Positions 24,028-33,219 of a stretch of DNA of 43,053 nucleotides are shown here, piece by piece (positions within the stretch are counted from its first letter, which is position 1; each line of letters begins with the position of its first letter). A program made the translations under genes and the position numbers. The stretch lies in assembly GCA_903828675.1 (NCBI GenBank), contig CAIKND010000039.1, forward strand, positions 1 to 43,053. The letters run 5' to 3'. The DNA comes from an uncultured Acidobacteriaceae bacterium (GTDB taxonomy: Bacteria; Acidobacteriota; Terriglobia; Terriglobales; Acidobacteriaceae). Under the pieces are notes generated by a model. It had not been told where the DNA came from and ran no database searches. It saw only the letters and a list, made by a program, of their open reading frames with translations.

Positions 24028-25014
24028 ATGAGTGATCTAGCTCCTTTGGCTGAAGCTGTCGCCGTCGATCCCCTGGTTGACCATCCCGCCGACTACCACG
24101 TCTTTCACAAGTTCATCGAGCACTGCAAAGGCCTCCCGGCCATCACCACTGCCGTCGTCTGGCCGCTCTCTGAAGTAGCCCTCATGGGCGCCGTCGAAGC
24201 CGCAGTCGAGGGTCTCATCGAGCCCACCCTCATCGGCCCTGAAGACGAAATGAAAACCCTCGCCGAAAAAATCGGCGTCGACATCAGTCCCTATCCCATC
24301 CTCCAGGCCGACACTGAAGCCAAGGCCGCTGAAATCGGCGTCGCCGTCTGCCGCTCCGGCGCAGCTCAGTCCATGATGAAGGGCAGCCTGCACACCGACG
24401 AGCTTATGAAGGTGGCCATGAACCGCGACACCGGCCTCCGCACCGCCCGTCGCATCTCCCACGTCTTCATCATGGACACGCCAGCCTATGCGCGCACGCT
24501 CATGATCACCGATGCGGCTATCAACATCGTTCCCGAACTCGAAGACAAGGTCCACATCGTACAGAACGCCATCGACCTCGCTCACGCTCTCGGTATCCTC
24601 GAGCCCAAAGTCGCTCTGCTTTCCGCCGTCGAGACCGTGAACCCAAAAATCAAGTCCACCCTCGACGCCGCTGCCCTCTGCAAAATGGCCGACCGCGGCC
24701 AGATCACCGGTGGCATCCTTGACGGGCCTCTTGCTTTCGACACCGCCGTCAGTGTCAAAGCCGCCGCTATCAAGAAATTGGTCTCCCCCGTCGCAGGGCA
24801 GGCCGACATCCTCGTCGTCCCCGACCTTGAGAGCGGCAACATGCTCGCCAAGCAACTGGAATACCTCGGCGGCGCTCAACTTGCCGGCATCGTCCTCGGC
24901 GCTCGCGTCCCCACCATCCTCACCAGCCGCGCGGATTCCGCCGAGACGCGCCTCACCAGTTGCGCCGTCGCTGTCCTCATCCACTACGCGGCGCACCCGT
25001 TGGTCAAAGTCTAG
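24028..25014 (+). CDS. Phosphate acetyl/butyryltransferase family protein
   Basis: 328 residues from ATG 24028, with GGGAG upstream. The PTA_PTB fold is visible throughout: VWPLSEVALMGAVEAA near the N-terminus, SMMKGSLHTDELMKVAMNR with RISHVFIMD, ALLSAVETVNPKIKSTLDAA, GGILDGPLAFDTAVS, and the late LVVPDLESGNMLAKQLEYLGGAQLAGIVLGA block. These enzymes move acyl groups between CoA and phosphate. The sequence resembles the Ptb-like group more than long Pta. No acetate or butyrate kinase gene is adjacent, so the physiological acyl group is uncertain. Confidence 0.9.
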   Translation: MSDLAPLAEAVAVDPLVDHPADYHVFHKFIEHCKGLPAITTAVVWPLSEVALMGAVEAAVEGLIEPTLIGPEDEMKTLAEKIGVDISPYPILQADTEAKAAEIGVAVCRSGAAQSMMKGSLHTDELMKVAMNRDTGLRTARRISHVFIMDTPAYARTLMITDAAINIVPELEDKVHIVQNAIDLAHALGILEPKVALLSAVETVNPKIKSTLDAAALCKMADRGQITGGILDGPLAFDTAVSVKAAAIKKLVSPVAGQADILVVPDLESGNMLAKQLEYLGGAQLAGIVLGARVPTILTSRADSAETRLTSCAVAVLIHYAAHPLVKV

Positions 25015-25042
25015 CTTTCATCCATGCATTACTTGCTCTATG

Positions 25043-25073
25043 CAGGCGCCGCTTCAATTCAGAGCGGCGCCTG
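25043..25073 (+). terminator. Hairpin between phosphate acyltransferase and HAD genes
   Basis: A perfect 11-bp GC-rich stem (CAGGCGCCGCT / AGCGGCGCCTG) with a 9-nt loop, 29 bp after the upstream stop. It suggests that the two same-strand genes are separate units. Confidence 0.7.
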
Positions 25074-25122
25074 TTCCACTTTCTGGCCGCTTCCATTGCC
25101 CCCACTCTGCGAAACTTGATTC

Positions 25123-25767
25123 ATGCCCCAATCCTTGCCTGCCCTCATCTTTGATCTCGACGGAACCATCACCGACTCCAAACCCGGCATTCTCGGCTGT
25201 CTCCGCAAGGTCATCGACGCCCGCAACATGGGCGATCAGGGCTCGCTGGACCGTTTCATCGGCCCTCCCGTCGAAGAGTGGGCTGCCGAGCTTCTCCCCG
25301 GCGCTTGTGAGGATGAGCGCGTCACCCTTGCCCGCGATTACCGCGCCTGCTACGACCTCGAAGGCTGGAAGAATAACTCCGTCTTCCCCGGTGTTCGCGA
25401 GATGCTCGCCAAACTTCACCAGCAAGGCTTCCCGCTCTACGTCTGCACCTCCAAGCAGCAGCACTTCGCCGTGCGCATCCTTGACGCCTTCCAGTTGTCG
25501 GGTCTGTTTACAGCCATCCATGGCGACAAGGCTGAATACGCGAGCCACAGCAAAATCGACCTCTTAGCCAACCTCCTCCGCGAACATTCCCTCGCCCCCG
25601 CCTCTACCTGGATGATCGGCGACCGCAGCTTCGACATTGATGCCGCACACGCCAACCGTCTCCGTTGCCTCGCTGCAGGATGGGGCTACGGCTCCCCCGA
25701 AGAATGCGCGCAGGCTGACGCCGTGGCTCCCACCCCCGCACAGCTCGCCGCCTTCGTCCTCCCTTAG
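25123..25767 (+). CDS. HAD-superfamily hydrolase (phosphoglycolate-phosphatase-like)
   Basis: A 214-residue HAD phosphatase. Motif I FDLDGTITDS carries the nucleophile and acid/base Asp. The helical cap spans about residues 20-85. Motif II is VCTSKQ, and motif IV is GDRSFDIDAA, with the preceding Lys in the SHSKIDL region. The closest types I know are Gph/pyrophosphatase PpaX-like proteins, which act on small phosphate esters. The substrate is unknown. An almost perfect 15-bp hairpin follows the gene. Confidence 0.88.
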   Translation: MPQSLPALIFDLDGTITDSKPGILGCLRKVIDARNMGDQGSLDRFIGPPVEEWAAELLPGACEDERVTLARDYRACYDLEGWKNNSVFPGVREMLAKLHQQGFPLYVCTSKQQHFAVRILDAFQLSGLFTAIHGDKAEYASHSKIDLLANLLREHSLAPASTWMIGDRSFDIDAAHANRLRCLAAGWGYGSPEECAQADAVAPTPAQLAAFVLP

Positions 25768-25823
25768 AGTTCGTTTCCGGCATACTCATCAGGATTCAGA
25801 AACAGCTCAATCTCACCCAAACC

Positions 25824-25857
25824 GATGCCTTTTCAGCGCAGTCGCTGAAAGGGCATC
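25824..25857 (+). terminator. Hairpin terminator after the HAD gene
   Basis: A 15-bp stem with one G-T-type mismatch (25824-25838 with 25843-25857) and a CAGT loop. It lies 57 bp after the HAD stop. A run of T (GTTTTG) follows a few bases later. Confidence 0.65.
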
Positions 25858-25967
25858 ACTCGTCCCGTTTTGCCCTGTGGAAAAAAGTTGAAATTTTAAC
25901 GCGATTCACATAAATTGCAGGCAACCAATCTGTAAGTTATTGCAAAAGAATATGTAAAAAATAATCG

Positions 25968-25997
25968 TTGACTATTCTATTGAAATCAGGATATTAT
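25968..25997 (+). promoter_or_regulatory. Sigma-70-type promoter of the TonB-C protein gene
   Basis: TTGACT (25968-25973) and TATTAT (25992-25997) are separated by 18 bp in an AT-rich island unlike the rest of the window. An ideal AAGGAGGT RBS (26020-26027) lies 5 nt before the ATG at 26033. Confidence 0.75.
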
Positions 25998-26032
25998 GGA
26001 GTCGGTAACAACTAACCCCAAGGAGGTAAAAC

Positions 26033-26425
26033 ATGCGTCGTATCCTAGCAAGCAGCCTCATGCTCTCTTCGCTAATCTTCCCCGCAGTGGCCAAAGCAAG
26101 CACGTTACCCGCCGACGACTCTGCCCCAACCCAGCACCTCCGTATAAGCACCGGAGTTCTGGCCCCCTCCCTCGACGACTCCCTCTCACGTTTTCTCCCC
26201 GCAGACATGCACAGCGATCTGCTTCCGGCCGGTGCAAGCATCAGCCTCACACTTACGGTCGATCAAACCGGCCGGCCTCAGAACGTCCAGGTCGTCAAAT
26301 CCCTCAACCCGTTCTGGGATGCGCGAATCGTTGAAGCAGTCCAGAAGGCCCATTACCGTCCCGGCAAGATCGATGACCAGGCCATTCCTATGGATATGAA
26401 CCTGACCGTCAACATCACCCACTAA
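26033..26425 (+). CDS. Small secreted protein with TonB C-terminal-like domain
   Basis: 130 residues. A signal peptide (MRRILASSLMLSSLIFPAVAKAS) precedes a domain with the TonB-C pattern: ISLTLTVDQTGRPQNVQVVKSLNPFWDARIVEAVQKAHYRPGKIDDQ. Unlike true TonB there is no membrane anchor with a Pro-rich linker, so it should be released into the periplasm or outside. Stand-alone TonB-C proteins are common in Acidobacteriota, but their role is not known to me. The strong promoter and perfect Shine-Dalgarno suggest high expression. Confidence 0.8.
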   Translation: MRRILASSLMLSSLIFPAVAKASTLPADDSAPTQHLRISTGVLAPSLDDSLSRFLPADMHSDLLPAGASISLTLTVDQTGRPQNVQVVKSLNPFWDARIVEAVQKAHYRPGKIDDQAIPMDMNLTVNITH

Positions 26426-26454
26426 ACCTGAACTCCTTCCTCCCAGACTGCGCC

Positions 26455-26529
26455 AGACGGCCTTGCCGTCTCTAGACCCTTCAAATCCACAAAACCCGGG
26501 GTGCAGGTAGACTCCTTGTCGCCTGCACC
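26455..26529. terminator. Two hairpins between convergent genes
   Basis: The first has a 7-bp stem AGACGGC/GCCGTCT (26455-26461, 26465-26471). The second has an 8-bp stem GGTGCAGG/CCTGCACC (26500-26507, 26522-26529). They lie between the TonB-C gene and the convergent hydrolase gene and probably end both transcripts. Confidence 0.55.
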
Positions 26530-26564
26530 TCGACCCCTGTCTGCCGAAACCCCCTTCACTTCGG

Positions 26565-27482
26565 TCACTTCTTCAAAAAACCAACCACCTTCGGCCCCAT
26601 TTCGGTAGCGCATTGCACAGGAGCCAGGTGTCCGCATCCCGCAATTACCGCCAACTCCGATTGCGGAACCAGGCGGTGCATCCTCTCGCCCTGTTCAAGC
26701 GGCGTGATGCGGTCTTCTGCGCCCCACGCAATCAAAACCGGCATCTTCAACAGCGGCAAAAGGCCGTCCGTTGCGTCCTGCCCGGTCATCATCGTGCTCA
26801 GCGCCCGGTTCATTACCCACGCCCGCCCTCTGGAAACGCGAAGAATATCCCGCGCCACAAACCCCGGAACCGCTTGCGGATACGGCATCAGCAACGCTTC
26901 CAGTTGGTCCAGTTCAGCCGCCGTTGTGGGAACGAACAATTGCGTGTTCCAGTTCGGCTTTTCATAAATCCCCGCCGAGTCGAACAGCACAAGCCTGCTC
27001 ACCCGTTCCGGATGCGTGCTTGCGACAATCTGCACAATCCATCCACCCATCGACCAGCCACCCAGATCCACTTGCTTCAACCCCAGCGCATCCATGAAGC
27101 CCAGCACGACCCCTGCCTCATCGCGCACCGAATACGAAAAATCCGCCGGCTTCTCGCTGCGCCCATATCCCAGCAAATCAGGCATATACACTCGAAACCC
27201 GGCCGTGGCCAGTTGAGACGCCAAGCTCTGCCAGTCTTCGGCGTGCCCACCTAATCCATGCACCAGCACAACCACCGGCCCAGTCTCTGGCCCCTCCGCC
27301 TCGTAGTGCATCCGGTGGCCTGCAACCGTCACCGTGCGGCTCTCAATTCCCGCCAGGTCTTCGCGCAGATACGTCAACTCGTTGAAGTAGCTCACCGGCC
27401 GAGCCCAGAACCCCAGCCCCGCCAACGCCGCCAGCCCCACCACCACGCCCGCACTCCAAAGCAACTTTCTTCCCAGCTTCAT
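26565..27482 (-). CDS. Alpha/beta hydrolase, membrane-anchored
   Basis: 305 residues from ATG 27482; the longer frame to 27617 overlaps the Nudix gene. An N-terminal hydrophobic segment (LLWSAGVVVGLAALAGLGFW) would anchor or export it. The alpha/beta fold is clear: oxyanion region VLVHGLGGHAEDW, nucleophile elbow GGWSMGGWI with Ser, acid Asp in WGAEDRITPLEQG, and catalytic His in IAGCGHLAPVQ. The family covers esterases, lipases and related enzymes; the substrate is unknown. It starts 11 bp after the Nudix stop, so the two are probably one operon. Confidence 0.88.
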   Translation of the reverse strand: MKLGRKLLWSAGVVVGLAALAGLGFWARPVSYFNELTYLREDLAGIESRTVTVAGHRMHYEAEGPETGPVVVLVHGLGGHAEDWQSLASQLATAGFRVYMPDLLGYGRSEKPADFSYSVRDEAGVVLGFMDALGLKQVDLGGWSMGGWIVQIVASTHPERVSRLVLFDSAGIYEKPNWNTQLFVPTTAAELDQLEALLMPYPQAVPGFVARDILRVSRGRAWVMNRALSTMMTGQDATDGLLPLLKMPVLIAWGAEDRITPLEQGERMHRLVPQSELAVIAGCGHLAPVQCATEMGPKVVGFLKK

Positions 27483-27493
27483 CCCCGTTCCTT

Positions 27494-27958
27494 TCACTCC
27501 ATTCCCAACTTCTGCGCCCTCTGCCAGCCCGCTTCGATCACCCGCACCGTAGTCGGGTCCAGCCACGACGCATCTTCCTTCAAATCCTGTCTGGTCCACT
27601 CCGCCCGCTCCACCCATCGCACCGCGGCGGCATCAGACGCAGCTTCCAGAGCCCCGCCCGTCATCCGGCATAGGTAATCGGCAATCACATAATGGTAGCG
27701 AACCCGCTGGTCCTCCCGCTGAATCCTCTCCAGAAGCTCAATCAGTTCAACCGGTTCCACCTCCAGCCCGGTCTCCTCCTGCACCTCGCGGATCACCCCG
27801 TCCGCCAGCGGTTCGCCTATTTCCAGAAGTCCGCCCGGCAGTGACCATCGCCCCTTCATCGGCTCGGTTCCACGCCGAACCAGCAGCACCCGCCCCGAAT
27901 CCACAATCACCGCGCCCACGCCCACCAAAGGCGCCAAAGGAAATTCTCTTTGCATCAT
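27494..27958 (-). CDS. Nudix hydrolase
   Basis: About 154 residues. The start is uncertain among 27958/27955 (chosen, with AAGGAAG close upstream) and 27982. A complete Nudix box is visible (G-x5-E-x7-REVQEETGL), lying in PGGLLEIGEPLADGVIREVQE. It also has LVRRGTEPMKGRWSLPGG, which resembles ADP-ribose pyrophosphatase-like and related housecleaning enzymes. These cleave nucleoside diphosphates linked to other groups. It sits ahead of the alpha/beta hydrolase gene and diverges from the copper genes. Confidence 0.9.
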   Translation of the reverse strand: MMQREFPLAPLVGVGAVIVDSGRVLLVRRGTEPMKGRWSLPGGLLEIGEPLADGVIREVQEETGLEVEPVELIELLERIQREDQRVRYHYVIADYLCRMTGGALEAASDAAAVRWVERAEWTRQDLKEDASWLDPTTVRVIEAGWQRAQKLGME

Positions 27959-28076
27959 CTTCCTTATCTGCTTCAAAACCATCTCTACGATAGTTCTTCC
28001 ACCGCCCCATTCCGCAACAAACCTCGCCCCACGAATCTCTTCCGCCCGGATATCATCAAAGAAACAGGAGAAACAA

Positions 28077-28286
28077 ATGGCTGAATTCACGCTCAAAATC
28101 GATGGAATGCACTGCGGATCCTGCGTCCGCCGCGTCACCCAGACACTGGCGGCAACAGAAGGCGTCGAAGTGAAAGAAGTCTCCATCGGAGCCGCAAGGT
28201 TCGCCACTGGTGCCGACCCTGCGCCGGTCGACCACGCCATCGCCGCTCTTGCCAAGGCTGGTTTCGCCGCGCATCTGGAACCATAA
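28077..28286 (+). CDS. Heavy-metal-associated domain copper chaperone (CopZ-like)
   Basis: A 69-residue single HMA domain with the metal-binding GMHCGSC motif near the N-terminus and a ferredoxin-like beta-alpha-beta layout. AGGAG precedes the ATG. The stop codon TAA is immediately followed by the GTG start of the CopA-type ATPase, so the two are one transcriptional unit. The expected role is to carry Cu(I) to CopA or act as its cytosolic partner. Confidence 0.88.
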   Translation: MAEFTLKIDGMHCGSCVRRVTQTLAATEGVEVKEVSIGAARFATGADPAPVDHAIAALAKAGFAAHLEP

Positions 28287-30560
28287 GTGCCGTCGCCCAC
28301 CACAGAATCGCTCACTCTCCCAGTTCTCGGGATGACCTGTGCCTCCTGCCAGCATCACGTCGAGGCGACTCTCAGTGCGACCGCCGGAGTGGAATCTGTC
28401 CACGTCGATCTCATGGCCCATCGCGCCAGCATCGTCTTCGATCCTGCATTGGCCACGCCCCAGCAACTGGTAGATTCCGTTCGCAGCGCGGGTTACGACG
28501 CCGTCCTGCCTCGTCCCGATGATTCAGCCGCCGCAGGCGATCGGGACCGCACCGCCGAGTCTTCGCTTAAAGCCTGGGTCACGCTCTCATCCGGCGCAGC
28601 CGCCATGCTTCTCGCCATGCCGCTTGGCTCCTCCATGGGCGCGCTCGACCACGCCCTTATGCGCCTCGTGCCTTGGCTCTACGCCCTGCCGCCGCAACCG
28701 CTGCGCTGGCTCCTTCTCGTCCTCACTGGCGCAGTTGTTTCCTGGGCCGGGAGCGGCATCTATTTGAGCGCAATCCGCGCCCTCCGCCATGGCGCTACCA
28801 ACATGAACACGCTCGTCGGCCTCGGCACCAGCGTGGCCTTCCTCTATTCCGCGTTTTCCACGCTAAGTCCCGCACCCGGCCGCGAAGTCTACTTTGACGC
28901 AGTTCTGCTAATTCTCGGCTTTCTTCTCCTCGGCAAGGCCCTCGAAGCCCGCGCCAAGCGCCGCGCTCTGGCCGCGCTCGACTCGCTCTCCCGCCTCCGC
29001 CCCGTCACCGCCCGCCGCATCGTGGACGGCGTGCAAACCCTGGTTCCGCTCGCTGAGATCCAACCCGGCGACAGCATTGTCGTTCTGCCTGGCGAACGCT
29101 ACCCTGTCGACGCCACCATCATCGAAGGCCGCACCACTGTCGATGAGTCAATGCTCACCGGCGAATCCACGCCCCTCCCCCGAGAAGTAGGCGGCCGTGT
29201 CCTCGCCGGCTCGCTCAACTACGACGGTGCCGTAGTATGTCAGGCACAATCGCTCGGCGAAGCCACCGTCCTCGCCCAGATCACTCGCATGGTCCAGCAG
29301 GCCCAGGGCTCCAGGGCCCCCATGGAACGGCTTGCCGACCGCGCCAGTTCCATCTTTGTCCCCGTCGTTCTCGCCCTCGCGCTCCTCACCTTCGCAGCCT
29401 GGCTCTTCGCCACGAACTCTCTGCAACTCGCACTGGCCAACACAGTCGCTGTGCTCGTCATCGCCTGCCCCTGCGCCATGGGGTTGGCTGTTCCCGCCGC
29501 GCTCACCGTCGCAGTCGGCCGTGGTGCGCAACTCGGAGTCCTCTTCAAAGGCGGCGAAGCCCTTGAAAGATTGGCCCGCCTCGCCCAGCGAGACATCATC
29601 GTCCTCGACAAGACCGGCACCCTGACCGTAGGTCGTCCCGTACTCGCTGCCATTCATCCGCTTGCGGCACATCTCGAAAACGATCTCCTGCGCTTGGCAG
29701 CGGCAGCCGAGGAGCGCTCCAACCACCCTCTGGCCCACGCCCTCATCGATCAGGCCCGCGCGCTTGGTCTTGTCTGGCAGCCTGCCGAAGACGTGCAAAT
29801 CCTCCCCGGCCGCGGCCTCACCGCCAAAGTCGAGAACCACGATTGCCTCCTCGGTAATGAGGCTCTCTTTCAGGAGTTCTTCATCCCGCTCCCCAAGCAA
29901 ACCACCCCTCCCGAGCCCGGCATCACCCGCCTCTGGATGGCGCTCGACCGCGTGCCAGTCGGTTACTTCGATGCCCGCGACGCGCTCCGCCCCGACGCCG
30001 CAGAAGCCATCACTGCATTACGCGCTTTAGGCCTCCGCGTCCTCATGCTCACCGGCGACTCAGCAGCAGCCGCCGCACCCATCGCGGCCCAGGCCGGCAT
30101 CACCGAGGTCAAAGCCGCCCTCGATCCCGCCAGTAAACTAGCCCGCATCCGCGCCCTCCAGCAATCCGGCCTGCGCGTAGCCATGGTCGGCGACGGCATC
30201 AACGACGCCGCCTCCTTAGCCCAGGCCGACGCCGGCATCGCCATGGGCACCGGAGCCGATCTGGCCCAGGAGGCTGGCGACGTCCTGCTCCTCCGAACTC
30301 AGCCTTCCGCCATCCCAGCCGCACTCGGTCTCGCCCGCCAAACCCTCCGCATCATGCGCCAGAACCTGGGCTGGGCCATCGGTTACAACCTGCTCGGCAT
30401 TCCCTTAGCCGCGGGCCTTCTCTATCCCGCCTTCCACATCCTTCTCACGCCCTGGCTGGCCGCCGCCGCCATGGCTCTCAGTTCCGTTTGCGTGCTCGCC
30501 AACAGCCTCCGCCTCCGCCACTGGCAACCCACAACCCACACCGCCTCGCCGGCAAGTTAA
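28287..30560 (+). CDS. copA: Copper-translocating P1B-type ATPase
   Basis: 757 residues starting at GTG. N-terminal HMA domain GMTCASC (about 12-75), then eight helices. The metal-site motif is CPC in VIACPCAMGLAVP. It has actuator TGES, phosphorylation DKTGTLT, nucleotide-domain SNHPLA and hinge GDGINDAASLAQAD. CPC with an N-terminal GMTCxxC domain marks a Cu(I) or Ag(I) exporter. The length is normal. It is directly coupled to the CopZ-like gene. No CueR or CsoR regulator is adjacent. The next gene (lptFG) begins 19 bp later and may be read through. Confidence 0.95.
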   Translation: MPSPTTESLTLPVLGMTCASCQHHVEATLSATAGVESVHVDLMAHRASIVFDPALATPQQLVDSVRSAGYDAVLPRPDDSAAAGDRDRTAESSLKAWVTLSSGAAAMLLAMPLGSSMGALDHALMRLVPWLYALPPQPLRWLLLVLTGAVVSWAGSGIYLSAIRALRHGATNMNTLVGLGTSVAFLYSAFSTLSPAPGREVYFDAVLLILGFLLLGKALEARAKRRALAALDSLSRLRPVTARRIVDGVQTLVPLAEIQPGDSIVVLPGERYPVDATIIEGRTTVDESMLTGESTPLPREVGGRVLAGSLNYDGAVVCQAQSLGEATVLAQITRMVQQAQGSRAPMERLADRASSIFVPVVLALALLTFAAWLFATNSLQLALANTVAVLVIACPCAMGLAVPAALTVAVGRGAQLGVLFKGGEALERLARLAQRDIIVLDKTGTLTVGRPVLAAIHPLAAHLENDLLRLAAAAEERSNHPLAHALIDQARALGLVWQPAEDVQILPGRGLTAKVENHDCLLGNEALFQEFFIPLPKQTTPPEPGITRLWMALDRVPVGYFDARDALRPDAAEAITALRALGLRVLMLTGDSAAAAAPIAAQAGITEVKAALDPASKLARIRALQQSGLRVAMVGDGINDAASLAQADAGIAMGTGADLAQEAGDVLLLRTQPSAIPAALGLARQTLRIMRQNLGWAIGYNLLGIPLAAGLLYPAFHILLTPWLAAAAMALSSVCVLANSLRLRHWQPTTHTASPAS

Positions 30561-30579
30561 ACTAGCCCAAGAGCAATCC

Positions 30580-32919
30580 GTGCGCATCCTGACCCGCTAC
30601 ATTCTCGGTGAAATTCTCTCCCACACGCTCATAGGCTGCGCGCTCTTCACCTTCATTCTCTTCATGCCCTACCTTCCCCACGTCCTGGAGATGGTTGTGC
30701 GCAATAGTTCCACACTCTCCAACGCGGCGGAGATCTTCCTCTTCACCCTCCCCAACCTCTTCCGCGTCACCATCCCCATGTCGGTCCTGGTCGGGGTTTT
30801 GCTCGGGCTCAGCCGTCTGGCCGCCGACAGCGAAATCATCGCCATGCGCGCCTCCGGCCTCGGCATCGGCTACTTTGTACGCGTCGCCTCCATCGTCGCC
30901 ATCGGAGGTACTCTGCTGGGACTGGCAAACTCCCTCTATCTCGCGCCCCGCGCCAATCAGGCCATTCTCGATATGGAGCGCGCTCTCGAGACCTCCCAGG
31001 CCTCCTACCAGATTCAACCCCGCGTCTTTTATGAGGATTTCAAGAACTTCGTCCTGTATGTGCAGGACGTGCGCTCCGGAACCGGTGCCGCCAACTGGCG
31101 TCAGGTCTTCATGGCCGACGTCAGCGACCCATCAGCCCCCCGCATCACCACTGCCGCCTCGGCCACCGTGGTCAGCGACTCGTCGCAGATACTCCTCATG
31201 CGCCTCCGCAACGGGGCACAGCATGAAACCATGCCCGGCGGCTTGTACAACATCACCGCATTTACATCCACTGATCGCCCGCTCGAAGCCAGCGCGCAGA
31301 GTGACGTCCATTTGGGCCGCATGGACACCGCCATCTACGCCCTGCCCATGGACGCACTGCTTGCGCGCATCCATGGCCCGGACTCCCGGCGTTATCTCAT
31401 CGAGTTGCACAACCGCTTCGCCTTTCCCGCCGCCTGCCTGGTCCTCATGCTCGTTGGCGTTCCCCTCGGAGTGGCCTCGCGGCGCGGCGGCAAAAGCTCC
31501 GGCTTCGTCTTCACCATCCTCCTGGTCTTCTTCTATTACTTCCTTTCCTCCACCGGCATGGCGCTCGGCAAGCAGAACAAACTCCCGGCATTTCTAGCCG
31601 TATGGTCCGCCAACCTGCTCTTCGCCGGTGTCGGCATTTTTCTGCTCTGGCAAATGGCCAGCGGCGGCCGCATCCTCAGCACCATCGCCGGTTGGGCCAC
31701 CCGTTCACCCAAGCCGAGAGATACTGATGCGCCCAGCCGCAAGCTCTTCTCGCTCACCGGCCTTCTTGACAGGCTGCAGCCTCGTCCGCAGCAAGCCAAA
31801 TCCCGCAACGCCTTTCCGCGCATCCTCGACGAATACGTCATCCGCGAATTCCTCAACACCTTCTTCCTCGTGTTGTCCGGCTTTGTGCTGCTCATGCTCG
31901 TTTTCACGTTTTTTGAACTGGTGGGCGATATCCTGCGCAACCACATTGCGCTCTCCACTGTCGGCGCGTATCTCGTCAATCTCACCCCCAGCATGCTCTA
32001 TCAAATCGCGCCCCTGGCCGTCCTCATCGCCGCCCTCGTCACTTTCGGCGTGCTCAATCGCAACAGCGAAATCATCGCCATGAAGGCCACCGGCATCAGC
32101 CTCTACCGGCTCGTCGTGCCCATCGTCTCCATTGCCGCCATCCTGTCCGTCAGCCTCTTCCTCTTCGACGAGTTCTATCTGCCCCAGGCAAACCGCCGTC
32201 AGGAGGCCCTCCGCTCCACCATCAAGGGCCGCCCACCCCAGACCTTCCTGCACCCCGAACAAAAGTGGATCTTCGGTCAGCCGCACCCCGGCGAACCCGG
32301 CCGCATCTTCTACTACCAGTTCTTTGATCCCGACCGCAACGAATTCGCCAATCTCTCCATCTTTGAGTTCGACCCTTCCACCTTCGCACTCTCCCGCCGC
32401 GTCTTTGCCTCTCACGCTTTCTGGGATCCCGAAAGCGACTCCTGGAACTTCCAGAATGGTTGGCAGCGCGACATGGAAGCGGACGAGACCACCGCCTATC
32501 GCGAGTTCAAACAAACCACCTTCGCCGAGATTCACGAAGACCCCGGCTACTTCAAAAAAGAGAATCTGCAATCGCAGGAGATGAACTTCGGCCAGCTCGA
32601 TACCTACATCGGCGACCTGCGGCAGAGTGGCTTTGACACCATGCGCCTCCGCGTCGCGCTCTGGCACAAGCTCGCCTATCCGCTCATCGCCATTGTCATG
32701 GCCATGCTGGCCATACCCTTCGCACTCTCCATGGGCCGCCGCGGCTCACTCACCGCCATTGCCGTGGCCATCGCCGTGGCGCTTGCCTACTGGGTTGTTG
32801 ACGGCCTCTTCGGCGCCATGGGCAACGTAAATTACCTCCCTGCCGCACTCGCCGCCTGGTCTTCTGACATACTCTTTGCGCTCGTAGGCGGTTATCTGCT
32901 GCTGCGCACACCCACGTAA
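30580..32919 (+). CDS. LptF–LptG fusion, lipopolysaccharide export permease
   Basis: 779 residues from GTG. The N-terminal half (about 1-360) begins MRILTRYILGEILSHTL and has LptF/G traits: a periplasmic beta-jellyroll between helices 3 and 4, and helices resuming at RRYLIELHNRFAFPAACLVLMLVGVPLG. A linker (about 375-410) leads to a second complete unit starting RILDEYVIREFLNTFFLVLSGF, again with jellyroll and terminal helices (LWHKLAYPLIAIVMAMLAIPF). In E. coli LptF and LptG are separate and pair with LptB2 to extract LPS. One chain here would form the pseudo-dimer. lptB, lptC and lptA are not in the window. Confidence 0.93.
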   Translation: MRILTRYILGEILSHTLIGCALFTFILFMPYLPHVLEMVVRNSSTLSNAAEIFLFTLPNLFRVTIPMSVLVGVLLGLSRLAADSEIIAMRASGLGIGYFVRVASIVAIGGTLLGLANSLYLAPRANQAILDMERALETSQASYQIQPRVFYEDFKNFVLYVQDVRSGTGAANWRQVFMADVSDPSAPRITTAASATVVSDSSQILLMRLRNGAQHETMPGGLYNITAFTSTDRPLEASAQSDVHLGRMDTAIYALPMDALLARIHGPDSRRYLIELHNRFAFPAACLVLMLVGVPLGVASRRGGKSSGFVFTILLVFFYYFLSSTGMALGKQNKLPAFLAVWSANLLFAGVGIFLLWQMASGGRILSTIAGWATRSPKPRDTDAPSRKLFSLTGLLDRLQPRPQQAKSRNAFPRILDEYVIREFLNTFFLVLSGFVLLMLVFTFFELVGDILRNHIALSTVGAYLVNLTPSMLYQIAPLAVLIAALVTFGVLNRNSEIIAMKATGISLYRLVVPIVSIAAILSVSLFLFDEFYLPQANRRQEALRSTIKGRPPQTFLHPEQKWIFGQPHPGEPGRIFYYQFFDPDRNEFANLSIFEFDPSTFALSRRVFASHAFWDPESDSWNFQNGWQRDMEADETTAYREFKQTTFAEIHEDPGYFKKENLQSQEMNFGQLDTYIGDLRQSGFDTMRLRVALWHKLAYPLIAIVMAMLAIPFALSMGRRGSLTAIAVAIAVALAYWVVDGLFGAMGNVNYLPAALAAWSSDILFALVGGYLLLRTPT

Positions 32920-33219
32920 CCGGTCGCGCCATTTAGGCCTTCTGCTGCGTTCAGTTCGCGAATCAGACCCATAAGCTGGCACTCCTTATTCCCGGGTTCT
33001 TCAATTCAAGAAGTCAAACAAGCAGGAAGGGCCCTGAGGGGATTTCCCAGGGCCTCATCCGTGCCAACTCAGATTGGGGAATTTCGATCTGAACGTTCAG
33101 GCTCATGTGAAGCAGGCCGACGATCATTCATGCAGGCCAGATCTTGCAGAGCAAGCCCTAATTCTGGATGCAGTAAAGCCCGTAAGTCCTCGGCCCGGTG
33201 CCTCAGGGGCAAGTTCCTG
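32920..33219. other. Intergenic region between convergent genes
   Basis: A 300-bp gap between lptFG and the unrecognised minus-strand gene. The hairpin GGCCCTG (33030-33036) / CAGGGCC (33048-33054) is the likely shared terminator. No gene is supported in the rest. Confidence 0.55.
33030..33054. terminator. Hairpin between lptFG and the unknown gene
   Basis: A 7-bp GC-rich stem with an 11-nt loop lies about 110 bp after the lptFG stop and 165 bp from the convergent stop. Confidence 0.5.
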
